Assembly: GCF_014651815.1 (NCBI RefSeq)
Contig: NZ_BMXP01000010.1
Location: 54,579 to 107,227, forward strand
Source of the DNA: Alteromonas halophila
GTDB lineage: Bacteria; Pseudomonadota; Gammaproteobacteria; Enterobacterales; Alteromonadaceae
Direction: 5' to 3'
DNA length: 52,649 bases
The position numbers were made by a program, and so were the translations under genes. This document shows, one piece after another, positions 1-9,771 of the stretch. The notes under the pieces are model-generated. The model searched no databases, was not told where the DNA came from, and was given only the letters and a program-made list of their open reading frames with translations. Positions within the stretch are counted from its first letter, which is position 1, and the number at the start of each line of letters is the position of its first letter.

Positions 1-768
1 GACAGGTTCTTCGTAAGTGTTATCGACCCCGCATTACCCGACCAGCTGCACGAAAGCATTAAAACCCAGCTACCTCAACTTATGACATTTTTTGCCGACA
101 AGCTGGGACGGCTTAAGTACCGGCCTTCTCTGTTTGCGTCTTACAGTAAAGACAAAACCGGCCGCTATGGCAATCAGGGCGGCACGCTGCCGGGCCAGGT
201 ATTTATGCACTGGTATGGCTACAAGTCCATTCATCCCTTCGACAGTCAGGCAACCTACTGGTTTTTTGCTCACGAGGTAGCGCACCTATATCAGGGTCAG
301 GCAAGCCTTATCAACGATCCCAGTCATGCCTGGATCCACGAAGGCGCGGCTGACATGATGGCGGGGCTGGCGTCTGACGCCTCATATCTTGATAAACGCC
401 TGAATAAGGCGCAGCAACAATGTGCACAACGCGTCTCAGACAAAAAAACGTACTCAAAAGCGGTCAGAAAGAAACCGACATTGCACTACAGCTGCGGACT
501 TACGCTGTTTCACGCAATCATTCTTGATATGAAAGCAGGCAACGGTGTCTCACTGTTTGAGCTGTGGCAGCGCTTCAACACCCGTGTACTCAATGGGCGT
601 CCCGCCTCTGCAGCGACCTTCCTGACCACTGCACAGCCGTACCTTTCGGAGGAATTATACCGGTTTTTAGATGCTTTTATCGCGCAGGACGCGCTGGATA
701 CGGTCTGGCTGAATGAATTTATCAGCGTGAAAAAAGGTGATGAGGCAACAGCGGACAGCGCTTTATAA
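1..768 (+). CDS. Gluzincin-type zinc metallopeptidase-like protein, 5' end outside window
   Basis: The frame is open from the first base, so the start lies upstream and 255 C-terminal residues are visible. The key feature is HEVAH at about nt 271-285, followed after exactly 18 residues by the Glu of WIHEGAAD. HExxH-x18-E is the zinc-ligand arrangement of gluzincins (M1/M4-like peptidases), in which two His and a distal Glu bind Zn and the first Glu activates water. No specific family was recognised. A 28-bp gap separates its stop from the convergent mutT stop, and no clear terminator hairpin was seen between them. It probably acts in the envelope, but the N-terminus with any signal peptide is missing. 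Protease activity is inferred from the motif alone. Confidence 0.75.
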   Translation, partial: DRFFVSVIDPALPDQLHESIKTQLPQLMTFFADKLGRLKYRPSLFASYSKDKTGRYGNQGGTLPGQVFMHWYGYKSIHPFDSQATYWFFAHEVAHLYQGQASLINDPSHAWIHEGAADMMAGLASDASYLDKRLNKAQQQCAQRVSDKKTYSKAVRKKPTLHYSCGLTLFHAIILDMKAGNGVSLFELWQRFNTRVLNGRPASAATFLTTAQPYLSEELYRFLDAFIAQDALDTVWLNEFISVKKGDEATADSAL

Positions 769-796
769 TCAGGCTGGGCCCGCTTTATTCACTAAG

Positions 797-1180
797 CTAT
801 TGCTGCAGGGCTGCAATAATCTCACGGTTGGCCGCGGGAAAGTCGTCCGGCTTGAGCGCATCCATGGTCTGCCAGCGACTTTGCTGCCCCTCTTTACCAT
901 GCGGCTCGCCATCAAAAGCGGTAACCTTATGGACATCCAGTACTACTTGCTTATCAGGGTATGCATGCCGGATAACCGTCAACGGTTCGCTGCCTGTCAC
1001 GGTGATCCCGACTTCTTCAGCCAGTTCACGTGACAGCGCCTCGGCAACCGTTTCGCCCTCATCGACTTTGCCGCCGGGGAACTCCCACTTACCCCCCTGA
1101 TGCTGGTGCTCGCCACGCAGGCAAACAAAGGTCTGCCCGTCGCGAAGAATGACACCTACGGCTACGTGAACGGTTTTCAT
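797..1180 (-). CDS. mutT: 8-oxo-dGTP diphosphatase MutT
   Basis: 127-residue Nudix hydrolase that removes 8-oxo-dGTP from the nucleotide pool and so limits A:T to C:G transversions. The Nudix box is complete: GGKVDEGE, then seven residues, then RELAEEVGI, supplying the metal-binding glutamates. FVCLRGEHQHQGGKWEFPGG in front of it is typical of MutT. The start codon overlaps the secA stop by one base (TAATG), so it is very likely translated with secA. The secA-mutT pair is a common gammaproteobacterial arrangement. Length matches the family. Confidence 0.95.
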   Translation of the reverse strand: MKTVHVAVGVILRDGQTFVCLRGEHQHQGGKWEFPGGKVDEGETVAEALSRELAEEVGITVTGSEPLTVIRHAYPDKQVVLDVHKVTAFDGEPHGKEGQQSRWQTMDALKPDDFPAANREIIAALQQ

Positions 1181-3888
1181 TATCTTAATTTACCGTGACA
1201 CTGCTTGTATTTTTTGCCTGAACCACAGGGACAGGGATCGTTGCGTCCGACTTTAGGCCCATCGCGTACTTCGGTTTGCGGCTTGGCCTTCGCGGCACCT
1301 GGCGCTTCTGAGGCACTTTCATGCTGATAGTTTTTAGGCACATCGTCGGCCTGACGACGCTGCTCTTCAACCTTTTCAACATCTTCCTCGGCGCGTACTT
1401 TGACCCGGGCCAGAATGGTGATGACTTCCAGCTTCAGTGCTTCAAGCATCTCTGAGAACAGTTCAAAAGACTCACGCTTGTATTCCTGCTTAGGGTTCTT
1501 TTGCGCATAGCCACGCAGATGGATCCCCTGACGCAGATGATCCATAGCAGCCAGATGCTCTTTCCAGTGACTGTCGAGGTTTTGCAGCATGACGGCTTTT
1601 TCGAACTGACGCAGCACGTCTTCGCCAACGATCTTCTCTTTTTCCTGATAAGCGGCAACAATTTCGTTAAGGATACGTTCACGCAGCTTTTCTTCATATA
1701 GCTTACTGTCTTCGTCCAGCCATGCCTGAATATCCAGATCAACCGCAAAATCCGCTTTTAAGCGATCGTGCAGCCCGCTGACATCCCACATTTCTTCCAG
1801 CGACTGTGGCGGAATATACTCGTCGACAACCCCACTCACTACGTCTTCGCGAATGGCCTGAATGGTTTCACTGATGTTGCCTTCATCGAGCAACTCATTG
1901 CGCTGCTCATAAATGACTTTACGCTGGTCGTTGGCCACATCATCGTACTCAAGCAGTTGCTTACGAATATCAAAGTTACGGCCTTCTACCTTACGCTGGG
2001 CATTTTCAATAGCGCGGGTTACCCAGGGATGCTCAATGGCTTCACCACGCTCCATGCCCAGGCGCTTCATCATATTGCCCATTTTTTCAGAGGCGAAGAT
2101 ACGCATCAGCGCATCATCCAGCGACAGGTAGAAACGGCTTGAGCCTGGATCGCCCTGACGGCCTGAACGACCCCGCAGCTGATTATCAATACGACGAGAC
2201 TCGTGGCGTTCAGTACCAATAATGTGCAGACCACCCGCTTCCAGTACGGCGTCGTGGCGCTTCTTCCAGTCAGCTTTTATCTTTTCAATCTTTTCGTCAG
2301 ACGGATTTTCAAGCTTTTCAATTTCGACATGCCAGTTGCCGCCCAGCACGATATCCGTTCCCCGACCCGCCATATTGGTGGCAATGGTCACCGCACCGGG
2401 CTGTCCGGCCTGCGCGACAATGTCGGCCTCCTGGGCGTGGAATTTCGCGTTAAGGACTTTGTGAGGGATCTTTTCTTTTTTCAGGATACGCGACAGTAGT
2501 TCTGAGTTTTCAATGGAAATGGTACCCACCAGTGATGGCTGGCCACGCTTCACGCAGTCGCGGATATCCTCAACGATCGCTTCATACTTTTCTTCGGCGG
2601 TAAGATAAATCAAATCTGGTTTATCTTTACGAATCATCGGTTTATTAGTAGGAATAACCACGGTTTCCAGGCTGTAGATATGCTGGAACTCGAAGGCCTC
2701 GGTGTCGGCTGTACCGGTCATACCGGACAGTTTGTCATACAACCGGAAGTAATTCTGGAAGGTAATGGATGCCAGCGTCTGGTTCTCGTTCTGGATCTTC
2801 ACGTTTTCTTTGGCTTCTACCGCCTGGTGCAGACCTTCTGACCAGCGACGCCCTTCCATCGTACGCCCCGTGTGCTCATCAACGATAACGATTTGATCAT
2901 CTTTGACAATGTAATCAACATCTTTGGTGAACAGCTTGTGTGCACGCAGCGCCGCATTGATATGATGCAGCAACGAAATGTTCCCGGCCGCGAACAGTGA
3001 CTCACCTTCCGGCAAAATACCCTCGCGCTGCAGGACTTCCTCAACATGCAACTGACCCCGCTCGGTCAGGTGAACCTGTTTAGCTTTTAAGTCGACGGTG
3101 TAATCACCATCGCCTTCCTGGCCTTCTTCATCTTCTTTTTCCTGCTCAACCAGCTCAGGAATGACCGTGTTAATCTGACGGTACAGTTCCGAGCTGTCTT
3201 CCGCCTGACCAGAGATAATCAATGGTGTACGGGCTTCGTCAATCAGGATAGAGTCGACTTCATCCACCACTGCGAAATGCAGAGGTCGCTGCACGCGATC
3301 CTGCGGGCTGAACGCCATGTTGTCGCGCAGGTAATCAAAGCCAAACTCGTTGTTAGTACCATAGGTAACGTCAGACTGATAGGCTTCACGCTTTTGTTCA
3401 GGGTTCATGCCCGGAATGTTGCAGCCAACGGTCATGCCCAGATAGTTAAACAGGTCACGGCTCCAGTCGGCATCACGCTGGGCCAGATAGTCATTCACGG
3501 TGATCACGTGAACGCCCTTACCGGTAAGCGCATTTAAATAGGTAGGCAGTGTGGCTGTCAGCGTTTTACCTTCACCAGTGCGCATCTCAGAAATCTTACC
3601 CTGGTGCAGTACCTGACCACCGAGCATTTGCACGTCAAAGTGGCGCATCTCGTACACCCGCTTACTGGCTTCACGCACAACTGCGAAGGCTTCAACGAGA
3701 AGGTTATCCAGCGTTTCGCCTTTTTCCAGACGTTCACGGAACTCTGTGGTTTTTGCTTTTAGTGCCTCGTCTGACAGCCCTTCATATTCAGTTTCCAGGG
3801 CATTGATGGCATCAACACGTTTTTGTAATTGTTTTATCAGGCGGTCATTTCTGCTACCGAATACTTTTCTCAGGACACTTGCAAACAT
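1180..3888 (-). CDS. secA: Protein translocase ATPase SecA
   Basis: 902-residue motor of the Sec pathway, which drives unfolded preproteins through SecYEG using ATP. The start is set at [16 protein letters not shown], matching the conserved SecA N-terminus; an upstream in-frame ATG would add 18 unlikely residues. Visible motifs are the Walker A region [11 protein letters not shown], the DEVD box followed by [15 protein letters not shown], the second nucleotide-binding fold with [10 protein letters not shown], and [13 protein letters not shown]. The tail [13 protein letters not shown] is the zinc-binding SecB and phospholipid contact. A linker rich in charge and Pro/Ala precedes the tail. A possible sigma-70 promoter (CTGACA, 17 bp, TACGTT) lies about 50-80 bp upstream. 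No SecM-like regulator ORF is present upstream. Confidence 0.98.
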   Translation of the reverse strand: MFASVLRKVFGSRNDRLIKQLQKRVDAINALETEYEGLSDEALKAKTTEFRERLEKGETLDNLLVEAFAVVREASKRVYEMRHFDVQMLGGQVLHQGKISEMRTGEGKTLTATLPTYLNALTGKGVHVITVNDYLAQRDADWSRDLFNYLGMTVGCNIPGMNPEQKREAYQSDVTYGTNNEFGFDYLRDNMAFSPQDRVQRPLHFAVVDEVDSILIDEARTPLIISGQAEDSSELYRQINTVIPELVEQEKEDEEGQEGDGDYTVDLKAKQVHLTERGQLHVEEVLQREGILPEGESLFAAGNISLLHHINAALRAHKLFTKDVDYIVKDDQIVIVDEHTGRTMEGRRWSEGLHQAVEAKENVKIQNENQTLASITFQNYFRLYDKLSGMTGTADTEAFEFQHIYSLETVVIPTNKPMIRKDKPDLIYLTAEEKYEAIVEDIRDCVKRGQPSLVGTISIENSELLSRILKKEKIPHKVLNAKFHAQEADIVAQAGQPGAVTIATNMAGRGTDIVLGGNWHVEIEKLENPSDEKIEKIKADWKKRHDAVLEAGGLHIIGTERHESRRIDNQLRGRSGRQGDPGSSRFYLSLDDALMRIFASEKMGNMMKRLGMERGEAIEHPWVTRAIENAQRKVEGRNFDIRKQLLEYDDVANDQRKVIYEQRNELLDEGNISETIQAIREDVVSGVVDEYIPPQSLEEMWDVSGLHDRLKADFAVDLDIQAWLDEDSKLYEEKLRERILNEIVAAYQEKEKIVGEDVLRQFEKAVMLQNLDSHWKEHLAAMDHLRQGIHLRGYAQKNPKQEYKRESFELFSEMLEALKLEVITILARVKVRAEEDVEKVEEQRRQADDVPKNYQHESASEAPGAAKAKPQTEVRDGPKVGRNDPCPCGSGKKYKQCHGKLR

Positions 3889-4037
3889 TGGCTTGATTAT
3901 TCCACTACTTGTAGGGACAGCACGTGTAACGTACTGCCACATTAATAAACTGTCAGCGCCAGCATATCACTGGACACTACCCAACACGATATTGCGCAAT
4001 GCCATTCTGGCATCACTTACCTGGCTGCTACCTTTTG

Positions 4038-4916
4038 CTACTTGCCTGCAACAAAAGGCAGAGGATCGACATGTTGTCCGTTTCTTATTACTTCGTAGTG
4101 AACATGAGCACCGGTAGAGCGCCCCGAGCTTCCCATCTGAGCAATAACCTGCCCCTGGGTCACGACGTCGCCCACCGAAACTGACAGAGATTGATTATGG
4201 CCATAACGTGTGGTGTAGCCATCACCATGATCAATCTCTATTAGCTGTCCGTAGCCGTAGCGATCACCGGCCCAGGTCACTATGCCTGCTGCCGTTGCTA
4301 CAACATCACTGCCTTGTTCTCCCGCAAAATCCAGCCCTTCATGCATGGCTGGTTCTCCCGAGAAAGGATCGGCACGCATTCCGTAATAAGAAGACAACCA
4401 CCCCGATGCTATTGGGCGGCCCGATAACTGACTCTGCTGTTGGATATGGTGACCCCTGACAAGCGTTTCAAGCGTTGCCAGCTGTTTCGCCTTACTATCC
4501 AGATTACGTTGCATGGTCTCGATGTTGTCGAGTATCGGGTTTTGTTGCTGGTTGTCAGTCAACATTTCAGGGGAAAAAGCGTCCAGGTCGGCCGCTTTCA
4601 TCCCTAATTCTTTCGCTATATTCTGCCCTTGTCTGTCAAGCTTCTGCATTTGCGCTGAGAGCGCCGCAAGCCTGGCAACAACGGCACTAAGTTGTGCAGT
4701 CGTTTGGTCTCGCAACTCAGCAATGTCCTGCTGGTCACTGCTGGTTTGTGACTGTGCCAGTTTGATTCTGGCCAGATCTTCAGACACCGAGTCGGTAGAC
4801 CGGCTTGAGACCAGCATAAACAACGAGGACAACACCGTCACGCTTACCAGTGTTCGCACACTGATACTGCGTTGATAGCGTTTCTTTTTGCCCGCAAAGG
4901 TTATGGTCAGTCTCAT
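4038..4916 (-). CDS. M23-family murein endopeptidase, membrane anchored
   Basis: 292-residue protein if it starts at MRLTITFAGKKKRY, immediately followed by one membrane segment (about residues 20-40). A longer in-frame start at 5057 adds 47 residues without family character and was not chosen. A coiled-coil-like stretch (about 50-130) precedes a C-terminal LytM/M23 domain with HEGLDFAG (zinc His and Asp), IEIDHGDGY and the HVHYE catalytic motif. All Zn ligands are present, so it should be an active DD-endopeptidase in the periplasm. It reads toward secA with a 149-bp gap. It takes the place between lpxC and secA that secM occupies in enterobacteria. The role in wall growth is family-level inference. 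Confidence 0.88.
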   Translation of the reverse strand: MRLTITFAGKKKRYQRSISVRTLVSVTVLSSLFMLVSSRSTDSVSEDLARIKLAQSQTSSDQQDIAELRDQTTAQLSAVVARLAALSAQMQKLDRQGQNIAKELGMKAADLDAFSPEMLTDNQQQNPILDNIETMQRNLDSKAKQLATLETLVRGHHIQQQSQLSGRPIASGWLSSYYGMRADPFSGEPAMHEGLDFAGEQGSDVVATAAGIVTWAGDRYGYGQLIEIDHGDGYTTRYGHNQSLSVSVGDVVTQGQVIAQMGSSGRSTGAHVHYEVIRNGQHVDPLPFVAGK

Positions 4917-4943
4917 AATACAACTCAAAAAAATTCGGCTCAC

Positions 4944-4972
4944 AGTGTAACCGCCTTTTGTGTCGGGAACAA
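4944..4972 (-). promoter_or_regulatory. Putative sigma-70 promoter of the M23 gene
   Basis: On the minus strand, TTGTTC (4967-4972) is followed after 17 bp by TACACT (4944-4949), about 30 bp before the chosen M23 start. The spacing is ideal and the match is moderate (3/6 and 4/6). It could also serve secA. Confidence 0.45.
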
Positions 4973-5151
4973 ACGCTGAGCCGGTGTTTTCCCCGATCCC
5001 TCGTCTAAAAGCGGTATGAAGCTTGCGAAGCGTGCATGTCGCACAAATTTTCAACAATTTTCAGCAGTTTACTTCGCACTTAACAAACGAAGCGAGTGAA
5101 CCCGCTGCAAAAGTCGCGCTGATTACGTATATCTGCCCATTCACACTCATG

Positions 5152-5169
5152 GATACCGCAACCGGTATC
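5152..5169. repeat. Perfect 7-bp inverted repeat, operator-like
   Basis: GATACCG-CAAC-CGGTATC. There is no T tract next to it, so it is not a typical terminator. It lies upstream of the M23 promoter and could be a protein-binding site or a chance hairpin. Confidence 0.35.
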
Positions 5170-5454
5170 TGAGCATCCGGTCAACTGGTTCACCACGTCG
5201 TTTTCAGAGCTTCACTACAAGATGTGAGTTAAATATAGATCAAGCATCATGCACTACTTTTTAGAATTCTTGTAAGCTAGCTGTTTGTAAACTATCCAGA
5301 TCGGTGTTTTGCGAGAGTGAGAAATTTTCTGGTTGAATTTATTTATGGTGAAAAACTATAGCGTCTGATTTTTTTACACTTTGACTTTTAAACGTTTTTC
5401 TAAATTTAACTATTTTTAATTTAATCAATAAGATAAATATATAAAAAAGATAAC

Positions 5455-5470
5455 CGGCTCAATTTGTGCT
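5455..5470 (+). promoter_or_regulatory. Candidate sigma-54 (-24/-12) promoter
   Basis: CGGCTCA-ATTT-GTGCT: the invariant GG (5456-5457) and GC (5468-5469) are 12 bp apart, as RpoN requires. The rest matches the consensus TGGCACG-N4-TTGCW only partly. It would start transcription near 5481, giving a leader of about 50 bases before the PEP-CTERM-like gene. PrsR, a sigma-54 activator encoded at 32347-33708, is a plausible activator. This is a motif match, not proof. Confidence 0.45.
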
Positions 5471-5531
5471 TTAAGGATTTTTATAGTGCGGAGCGCTATT
5501 TAACGACATAAATATTAATGGAAGGAAAAAC

Positions 5532-6056
5532 ATGAAAACAGTTAAAATTTTGGTGGCGACTTTAATTTTCATAAGCGTAAACGCAAATGCGGGTTTAATT
5601 CAGTGGGATGTCACGGGTGACCCCTCCACTAATGGATGGACAATGACAGGGTGGGTGCAAATTGATTCAAGCAATTTGCAAAGCAATACCGATATCGGCG
5701 CAAATATCGTCAACTGGATGTTTAACTGGACCGACGGAAATTTGGTACTCTCAAATAGCTCTGGTGCGGGAGATAGTTTTAATCCTGCCTATAGCTCATT
5801 TATTGTTGACAGCTCTTTTGAGGTTTCCAGCGCTTCATTGTGCGCAAAAGACTGTAACGGAGTGTCCGACTGGCCTGCGATTTTTGTTTCCCAAAACACA
5901 TGGAACGCGAGTTTTGCAAACAATGGCTGTTGTATTAGCATCACTCCTGCAAGTTGGGTGAGAGCGAGTAATGTGAGTGTGAATGCACCTTCAACTTTTG
6001 CCATCTTATCACTTGGTATAGTTGCTTTGGCGTCACGCCGATTTAGAAAAGAGTGA
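5532..6056 (+). CDS. Secreted protein with PEP-CTERM-like sorting tail
   Basis: 174 residues. A Sec signal peptide (about residues 1-20, ending ANA) is followed by a Ser/Asn/Trp-rich body with Cys pairs (LCAKDC and NGCCIS). At the C-terminus are NAPST, a hydrophobic segment FAILSLGIVALAS and a basic end RRFRKE. This tripartite tail matches PEP-CTERM exosortase sorting signals except that PEP is replaced by NAP; similar relaxed motifs occur in Alteromonadales to my knowledge. Such proteins are exported, cleaved by exosortase and linked to exopolysaccharide or the cell surface. GGAAGGA lies eight bases before the ATG. It is the only plus-strand gene in this minus-strand region and is more AT-rich than its neighbours, which suggests insertion between lpxC and the M23 gene. 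The body matches no family I recognise. Confidence 0.75.
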   Translation: MKTVKILVATLIFISVNANAGLIQWDVTGDPSTNGWTMTGWVQIDSSNLQSNTDIGANIVNWMFNWTDGNLVLSNSSGAGDSFNPAYSSFIVDSSFEVSSASLCAKDCNGVSDWPAIFVSQNTWNASFANNGCCISITPASWVRASNVSVNAPSTFAILSLGIVALASRRFRKE

Positions 6057-6108
6057 TTGCCTGGTTCTGGCACATAGAAGTCTTTCTGCGGTTAGCAGCT
6101 ACACACAA

Positions 6109-6133
6109 AAAAGCCGCCCAACAGGCGGCTTTT
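6109..6133. terminator. Bidirectional rho-independent terminator
   Basis: Stem AAAGCCGCC / GGCGGCTTT around loop CAACA, with an A run on the left and a T run on the right. It sits between the convergent PEP-CTERM-like gene and lpxC, and the minus-strand T tract marks the end of the dcw-lpxC transcript. Confidence 0.9.
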
Positions 6134-6150
6134 CTCAATGAATGTGTCGC

Positions 6151-7062
6151 TTACGCCAGCACTGGTTGTGCATAGCGGATAGGCGCAGACTCGACGTTAT
6201 CGTAGGTCACGAATTCCCAGCAGTCCTGTTGTGCCAGCATGGCATTAAGCAGCTTGTTGTTCAGCCCGTGTCCGGTTTTAAACGCGCGAAGCTCGCCAAT
6301 GATGCTGTGACCACCAAGGTACAAATCACCCACGGCGTCCAGGATCTTATGCTTAAGAAACTCATCGTCGTAACGAAGCCCTTCCGGGTTAAGCACTCTG
6401 AACTCATCCAGCGCCACAGCATTTTCCATACTGCCACCCAGCGCCAGGTTCTTTGCGTTCATGTACTCCAAATCGCGCATAAAACCAAAGGTACGTGCAC
6501 GGCTCACTTCATCAATGTATGAGCTGCTGTCAAAATCCATCACCATATGCTGACGGGTCTGACTGATAACAGGGTGGTCAAAGTCAATTTTAAAATCGAC
6601 CCGGAAGCCATCATGGGGGTGCAGCTCCGCCCACTTGTCATCTTCTTCTACACGCACCGGCTTTTTGATACGGATAAAACGTTTTGGCGCATTGAGTTCT
6701 TCAATACCCGCTGACTGCAACAGAAACACAAACGGACTGGCACTGCCGTCCATAATCGGCAGTTCATTGCTGTCTACGTCAACAATAATGTTATCAATAC
6801 CCAGCCCTGCCAGCGCAGAGGCCAAATGTTCAACGGTATTGATACTCACGCCATCTTCGTTATTCAGACAGGTACACAACATCGTACTACCCACCGCGTT
6901 GGCACGCGCGGGAATGTCTACATGCGGAGTCAGGTCAACACGCCTAAATACGATACCCGTATTGGCAGGCGCTGGCCGGAGAGTCATTGTGACCTTCTCC
7001 CCTTTATGTAAACCGATACCAGTCTCCTGGACCGGATTTTTTATGGTACGTTGCTTTATCAT
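6151..7062 (-). CDS. lpxC: UDP-3-O-acyl-N-acetylglucosamine deacetylase LpxC
   Basis: 303-residue zinc amidase that catalyses the committed step of lipid A synthesis in the cytoplasm. Family signatures are [15 protein letters not shown] (Zn His and catalytic Glu region), [24 protein letters not shown] (Zn His and Asp) and GHSIIGEL (catalytic His). Length matches E. coli LpxC (305). AGGA lies in front of the ATG. It follows ftsZ by 201 bp and has its own consensus promoter, so it can be expressed apart from the dcw operon, as in other gammaproteobacteria. Confidence 0.98.
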   Translation of the reverse strand: MIKQRTIKNPVQETGIGLHKGEKVTMTLRPAPANTGIVFRRVDLTPHVDIPARANAVGSTMLCTCLNNEDGVSINTVEHLASALAGLGIDNIIVDVDSNELPIMDGSASPFVFLLQSAGIEELNAPKRFIRIKKPVRVEEDDKWAELHPHDGFRVDFKIDFDHPVISQTRQHMVMDFDSSSYIDEVSRARTFGFMRDLEYMNAKNLALGGSMENAVALDEFRVLNPEGLRYDDEFLKHKILDAVGDLYLGGHSIIGELRAFKTGHGLNNKLLNAMLAQQDCWEFVTYDNVESAPIRYAQPVLA

Positions 7063-7099
7063 GTCCTGTGCTTTCTACCTATTCCAAAAGCGGTCGCGA

Positions 7100-7128
7100 A
7101 TTATAGTGAGTTACCACTAACATGTCAA
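7100..7128 (-). promoter_or_regulatory. Consensus sigma-70 promoter of lpxC
   Basis: On the minus strand a perfect TTGACA (7123-7128) is followed after exactly 17 bp by a perfect TATAAT (7100-7105). The start point would be near 7092, about 30 bases before the lpxC ATG. The -35 overlaps a direct repeat of TGACAT separated by a T run. Confidence 0.88.
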
Positions 7129-7263
7129 AAAAATGTCATATACCGCCTATTACCCAGACTTTCTTTAACCAACAAGTACTTACAACTATCCTGGTGAAGA
7201 CTGAGACAACATTACAGCAATAAAATTCAATTTTTTGTCAGTCAGCGGCCTCCTCGCTACGCG

Positions 7264-8430
7264 TTAGTCTGCCTGCTTTCTGAGAAAAGCCGGAATATCC
7301 AGATATTCCAGGTCATCAGGCTGAGCTTCTTCGTCAGCTTTAAGCGCCTGGTTACCGTCCGTCGATCCCACGCTGCTGCTGCGGTTTTCACCACCACTGC
7401 TTTGTCCGTATTCACGCGCCGTCGCTGACAGTCTGGAGCCTTCATTGCTGACCAGAGAAATATCTGGCTTGCGCTCGGCACCTATTCCGGTAGCAACCAC
7501 AGTGACACGGATTTCGTCGGTCATTTCCATATCAATAACGGTACCCACCACCACAGTCGCGTTTTCAGACGCAAAGGCCTTAACAGCGTTACCAACGGTC
7601 TCGAATTCATCGATAGCAAAGTCCGGGCCTGCCGTGATATTCACCAGAATGCCGCGTGCACCTGACAGGTCGATGTCTTCCAGCAGCGGGCTGGCAATCG
7701 CTGATTCTGCCGCTTCCTCTGCACGATCGGGGCCTGATGCCGCACCGCTGCCCATCATGGCTTTACCCATTTCTGACATCACCGTACGGACGTCAGCAAA
7801 GTCGACGTTAATCAGACCCGGACGAGTGATAAGCTCAGCAATACCCTGTACCGCGCCACGCAGTACATCGTTCGCTGCACTGAAAGCCTGCAGAAGCGGT
7901 GTGCCCGGCCCCATGACTTTAAGCAGTTTTTCATTCGGGATAGTAATTAGCGAGTCAACGTTGTTGGCCAGCTCAAGAATGCCCTGGTCTGCGAACGTGG
8001 TGCGCTTTTTCCCCTCGAACGGGAAAGGCTTGGTGACCACTGCCACGGTTAGGATCCCCATTTCGCGGGCGATTTTGGCTACCTCTGGCGCAGCACCGGT
8101 TCCGGTACCACCGCCCATGCCCGCAGTGATGAACACCATATCTGCGCCGTCGAGCGACTGACGAATGGTTTCGCGGTCTTCCTGCGCGGCCTCGCGGCCA
8201 ATATTGGGATCAGCACCTGCTCCCAGCCCTTTAGTCACGCTGGAGCCAATCTGCAATGTGACATTCGCGCTGGAACTGCGCAGTACCTGTGCATCGGTAT
8301 TGACTGCAATGAATTCTACGCCTTCAATGCTCTGAGACACCATGTGCTCAACCGCATTTCCACCGCCGCCACCGACGCCGATGACTTTTATTACGGCTTC
8401 TTCGCCGTGACTATCCATTAATTCAAACAT
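7264..8430 (-). CDS. ftsZ: Cell division GTPase FtsZ
   Basis: 388-residue tubulin homologue that polymerises at mid-cell and organises the divisome. The start is MFELMD, with GGAGAG eleven bases upstream; the frame extends 10 codons further, but that start lacks this site. Visible are VIGVGGGGGNAVEHM, the tubulin signature GGGTGTGA, the T7 loop region NVDFADVR and a Ser/Gly-rich linker. The C-terminal peptide DDLEYLDIPAFLRKQ is the site that binds FtsA and ZipA. It follows ftsA after about 104 bp. Confidence 0.98.
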   Translation of the reverse strand: MFELMDSHGEEAVIKVIGVGGGGGNAVEHMVSQSIEGVEFIAVNTDAQVLRSSSANVTLQIGSSVTKGLGAGADPNIGREAAQEDRETIRQSLDGADMVFITAGMGGGTGTGAAPEVAKIAREMGILTVAVVTKPFPFEGKKRTTFADQGILELANNVDSLITIPNEKLLKVMGPGTPLLQAFSAANDVLRGAVQGIAELITRPGLINVDFADVRTVMSEMGKAMMGSGAASGPDRAEEAAESAIASPLLEDIDLSGARGILVNITAGPDFAIDEFETVGNAVKAFASENATVVVGTVIDMEMTDEIRVTVVATGIGAERKPDISLVSNEGSRLSATAREYGQSSGGENRSSSVGSTDGNQALKADEEAQPDDLEYLDIPAFLRKQAD

Positions 8431-8534
8431 ACTTACTCTCCGGTTGTACGTCTTCAACACTAAGCCTGGTCATAAACTGCTCGCTTAACATTCCGCTGTT
8501 AGCTCTTATGCCTGACTCTAGCGCCCCCAAAAAT

Positions 8535-9764
8535 TTAAAATTCACCTTTAAACCAGCTTTGCACACGCTCAAACAAACTCTCGCCTGTGCGCTGCTTACT
8601 GATTTTATTATTCTCTGACTGCATTTTGCCGTAGTGCAACAGCCCAACGGCCGTAGCAAACCCGGCATCATCTACGTATTCAGATAACCCTTTTACGCTG
8701 ATGGGATTGCCCACTCTGACGGGCATCTGAAACAGTTCTTCTGCAAATTCCACCGCCCCTTCCATCTTGGCGGTACCGCCGGTTAGCACAAGGCCGGCAG
8801 CGATTTGCTCTTCAAATCCACTGGCACGAATTTCGTCATGGACCAGTTCAAATAATTCCTGATACCGAGGCTCAATCACCTCGGCCAGTGTATGGCGTGA
8901 CATCACCCGCGCTGGACGACCACCCACACTGGGTACTTCAATGCTCTCTTCCATGCTAACCATGTCTTTGAGTGCGCACGCATAATTCACTTTTATCTCT
9001 TCCGCGTTACTAATTGGTGTACGGAAAATTTTAGCGATATCACTGGTTATCTGATTCCCGGCCACCGGGATCACCGCAGTGTGACGAATCGCCCCATCGG
9101 TGTAAATCACGATATCAATCGTGCCCCCACCAATGTCGACGACACAAACGCCTAACTCACGCTCATCGTCGGTCAGCACGGCATAGCTTGATGCCAGTGC
9201 GGAAAAAATAATCTGGTCGGCATTCAGCTCACAGCGCTCTACGCACTTAACCAGATTTTTGGCCATATCATCGGCGCAGGTAATAATGTGCGCGTCTGCT
9301 TCCATACGCACACCTGACATACCAACCGGGTTTTTAATGCCTTCCTGGACATCAATTGTAAATTCCTGCGGCAACACGTGCAGCAGACGTCGCTCGGCGG
9401 CAATAGGTACACTGCGGGCCGCATGAATAACGTTATCAACGTCTTCCTGGGTGACTTCCTGATTGTTAATGGGCACCATGCCATTTTCATTCTGGCACTT
9501 AACGTGACGGCCTGAGATCGACATAAACACCGATGACACCCGGCAATCTGCCATGAGCTCCATTTCATTCACGGCCCGCTGCACAGATTTGACCACCAGG
9601 TTCAAATCGTTCACGCCACCTTTGTCCATGCCTTTCGCGGCATGGGTGCCCACGCCGACGATGCTGATTTGATCATCGTCAAGCAACTCACCGACAACAG
9701 CCTTTACCTGGCTGGTTCCTATGTCCAGGCCGACTATCAGGTTGCGTTCCGCAGGTTTCGACAT
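8535..9764 (-). CDS. ftsA: Cell division protein FtsA
   Basis: 409-residue actin-like ATPase that tethers FtsZ to the inner membrane. The start is MSKPAERNLIVGLDIGTS, seven bases after the ftsQ stop; a start 29 codons further upstream would lie inside ftsQ. Visible are LDIGTSQVKAVVGE (phosphate 1), DIGGGTIDIVIY (phosphate 2) and the adenosine motif VLTGGTAKMEGA. The C-terminal amphipathic helix ESLFERVQSWFKGEF is the membrane-targeting sequence. It sits directly in the ftsQ-ftsA-ftsZ order. Confidence 0.96.
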   Translation of the reverse strand: MSKPAERNLIVGLDIGTSQVKAVVGELLDDDQISIVGVGTHAAKGMDKGGVNDLNLVVKSVQRAVNEMELMADCRVSSVFMSISGRHVKCQNENGMVPINNQEVTQEDVDNVIHAARSVPIAAERRLLHVLPQEFTIDVQEGIKNPVGMSGVRMEADAHIITCADDMAKNLVKCVERCELNADQIIFSALASSYAVLTDDERELGVCVVDIGGGTIDIVIYTDGAIRHTAVIPVAGNQITSDIAKIFRTPISNAEEIKVNYACALKDMVSMEESIEVPSVGGRPARVMSRHTLAEVIEPRYQELFELVHDEIRASGFEEQIAAGLVLTGGTAKMEGAVEFAEELFQMPVRVGNPISVKGLSEYVDDAGFATAVGLLHYGKMQSENNKISKQRTGESLFERVQSWFKGEF

Positions 9765-9771
9765 GCTGGTA

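Larger units (their letters stand above)
4917..5531. other. 615-bp intergenic region between M23 gene and PEP-CTERM-like gene
   Basis: Two divergent regulatory zones are visible. Near the M23 start is a sigma-70-like promoter. Near the plus-strand gene is a possible -24/-12 promoter. Between them the sequence becomes strongly AT-rich (about 5220-5455). A perfect 7-bp inverted repeat, GATACCG with loop CAAC and CGGTATC, occupies 5152-5169. No open reading frame with a credible ribosome site was found here. Confidence 0.6.

Noticed and set aside
2203..2499. Antisense ORFs within secA and across the dcw genes
   Set aside because: They mirror the codon pattern of the strongly supported genes on the other strand and have no ribosome sites.
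3889..5057. SecM-type secretion monitor upstream of secA
   Set aside because: No ORF with a SecM-like arrest motif exists; the M23 peptidase occupies this place and its C-terminus has no such motif.
4917..5057. N-terminal extension of the M23 peptidase to 5057
   Set aside because: The added 47 residues would precede the membrane anchor, show no family match and include the likely promoter.
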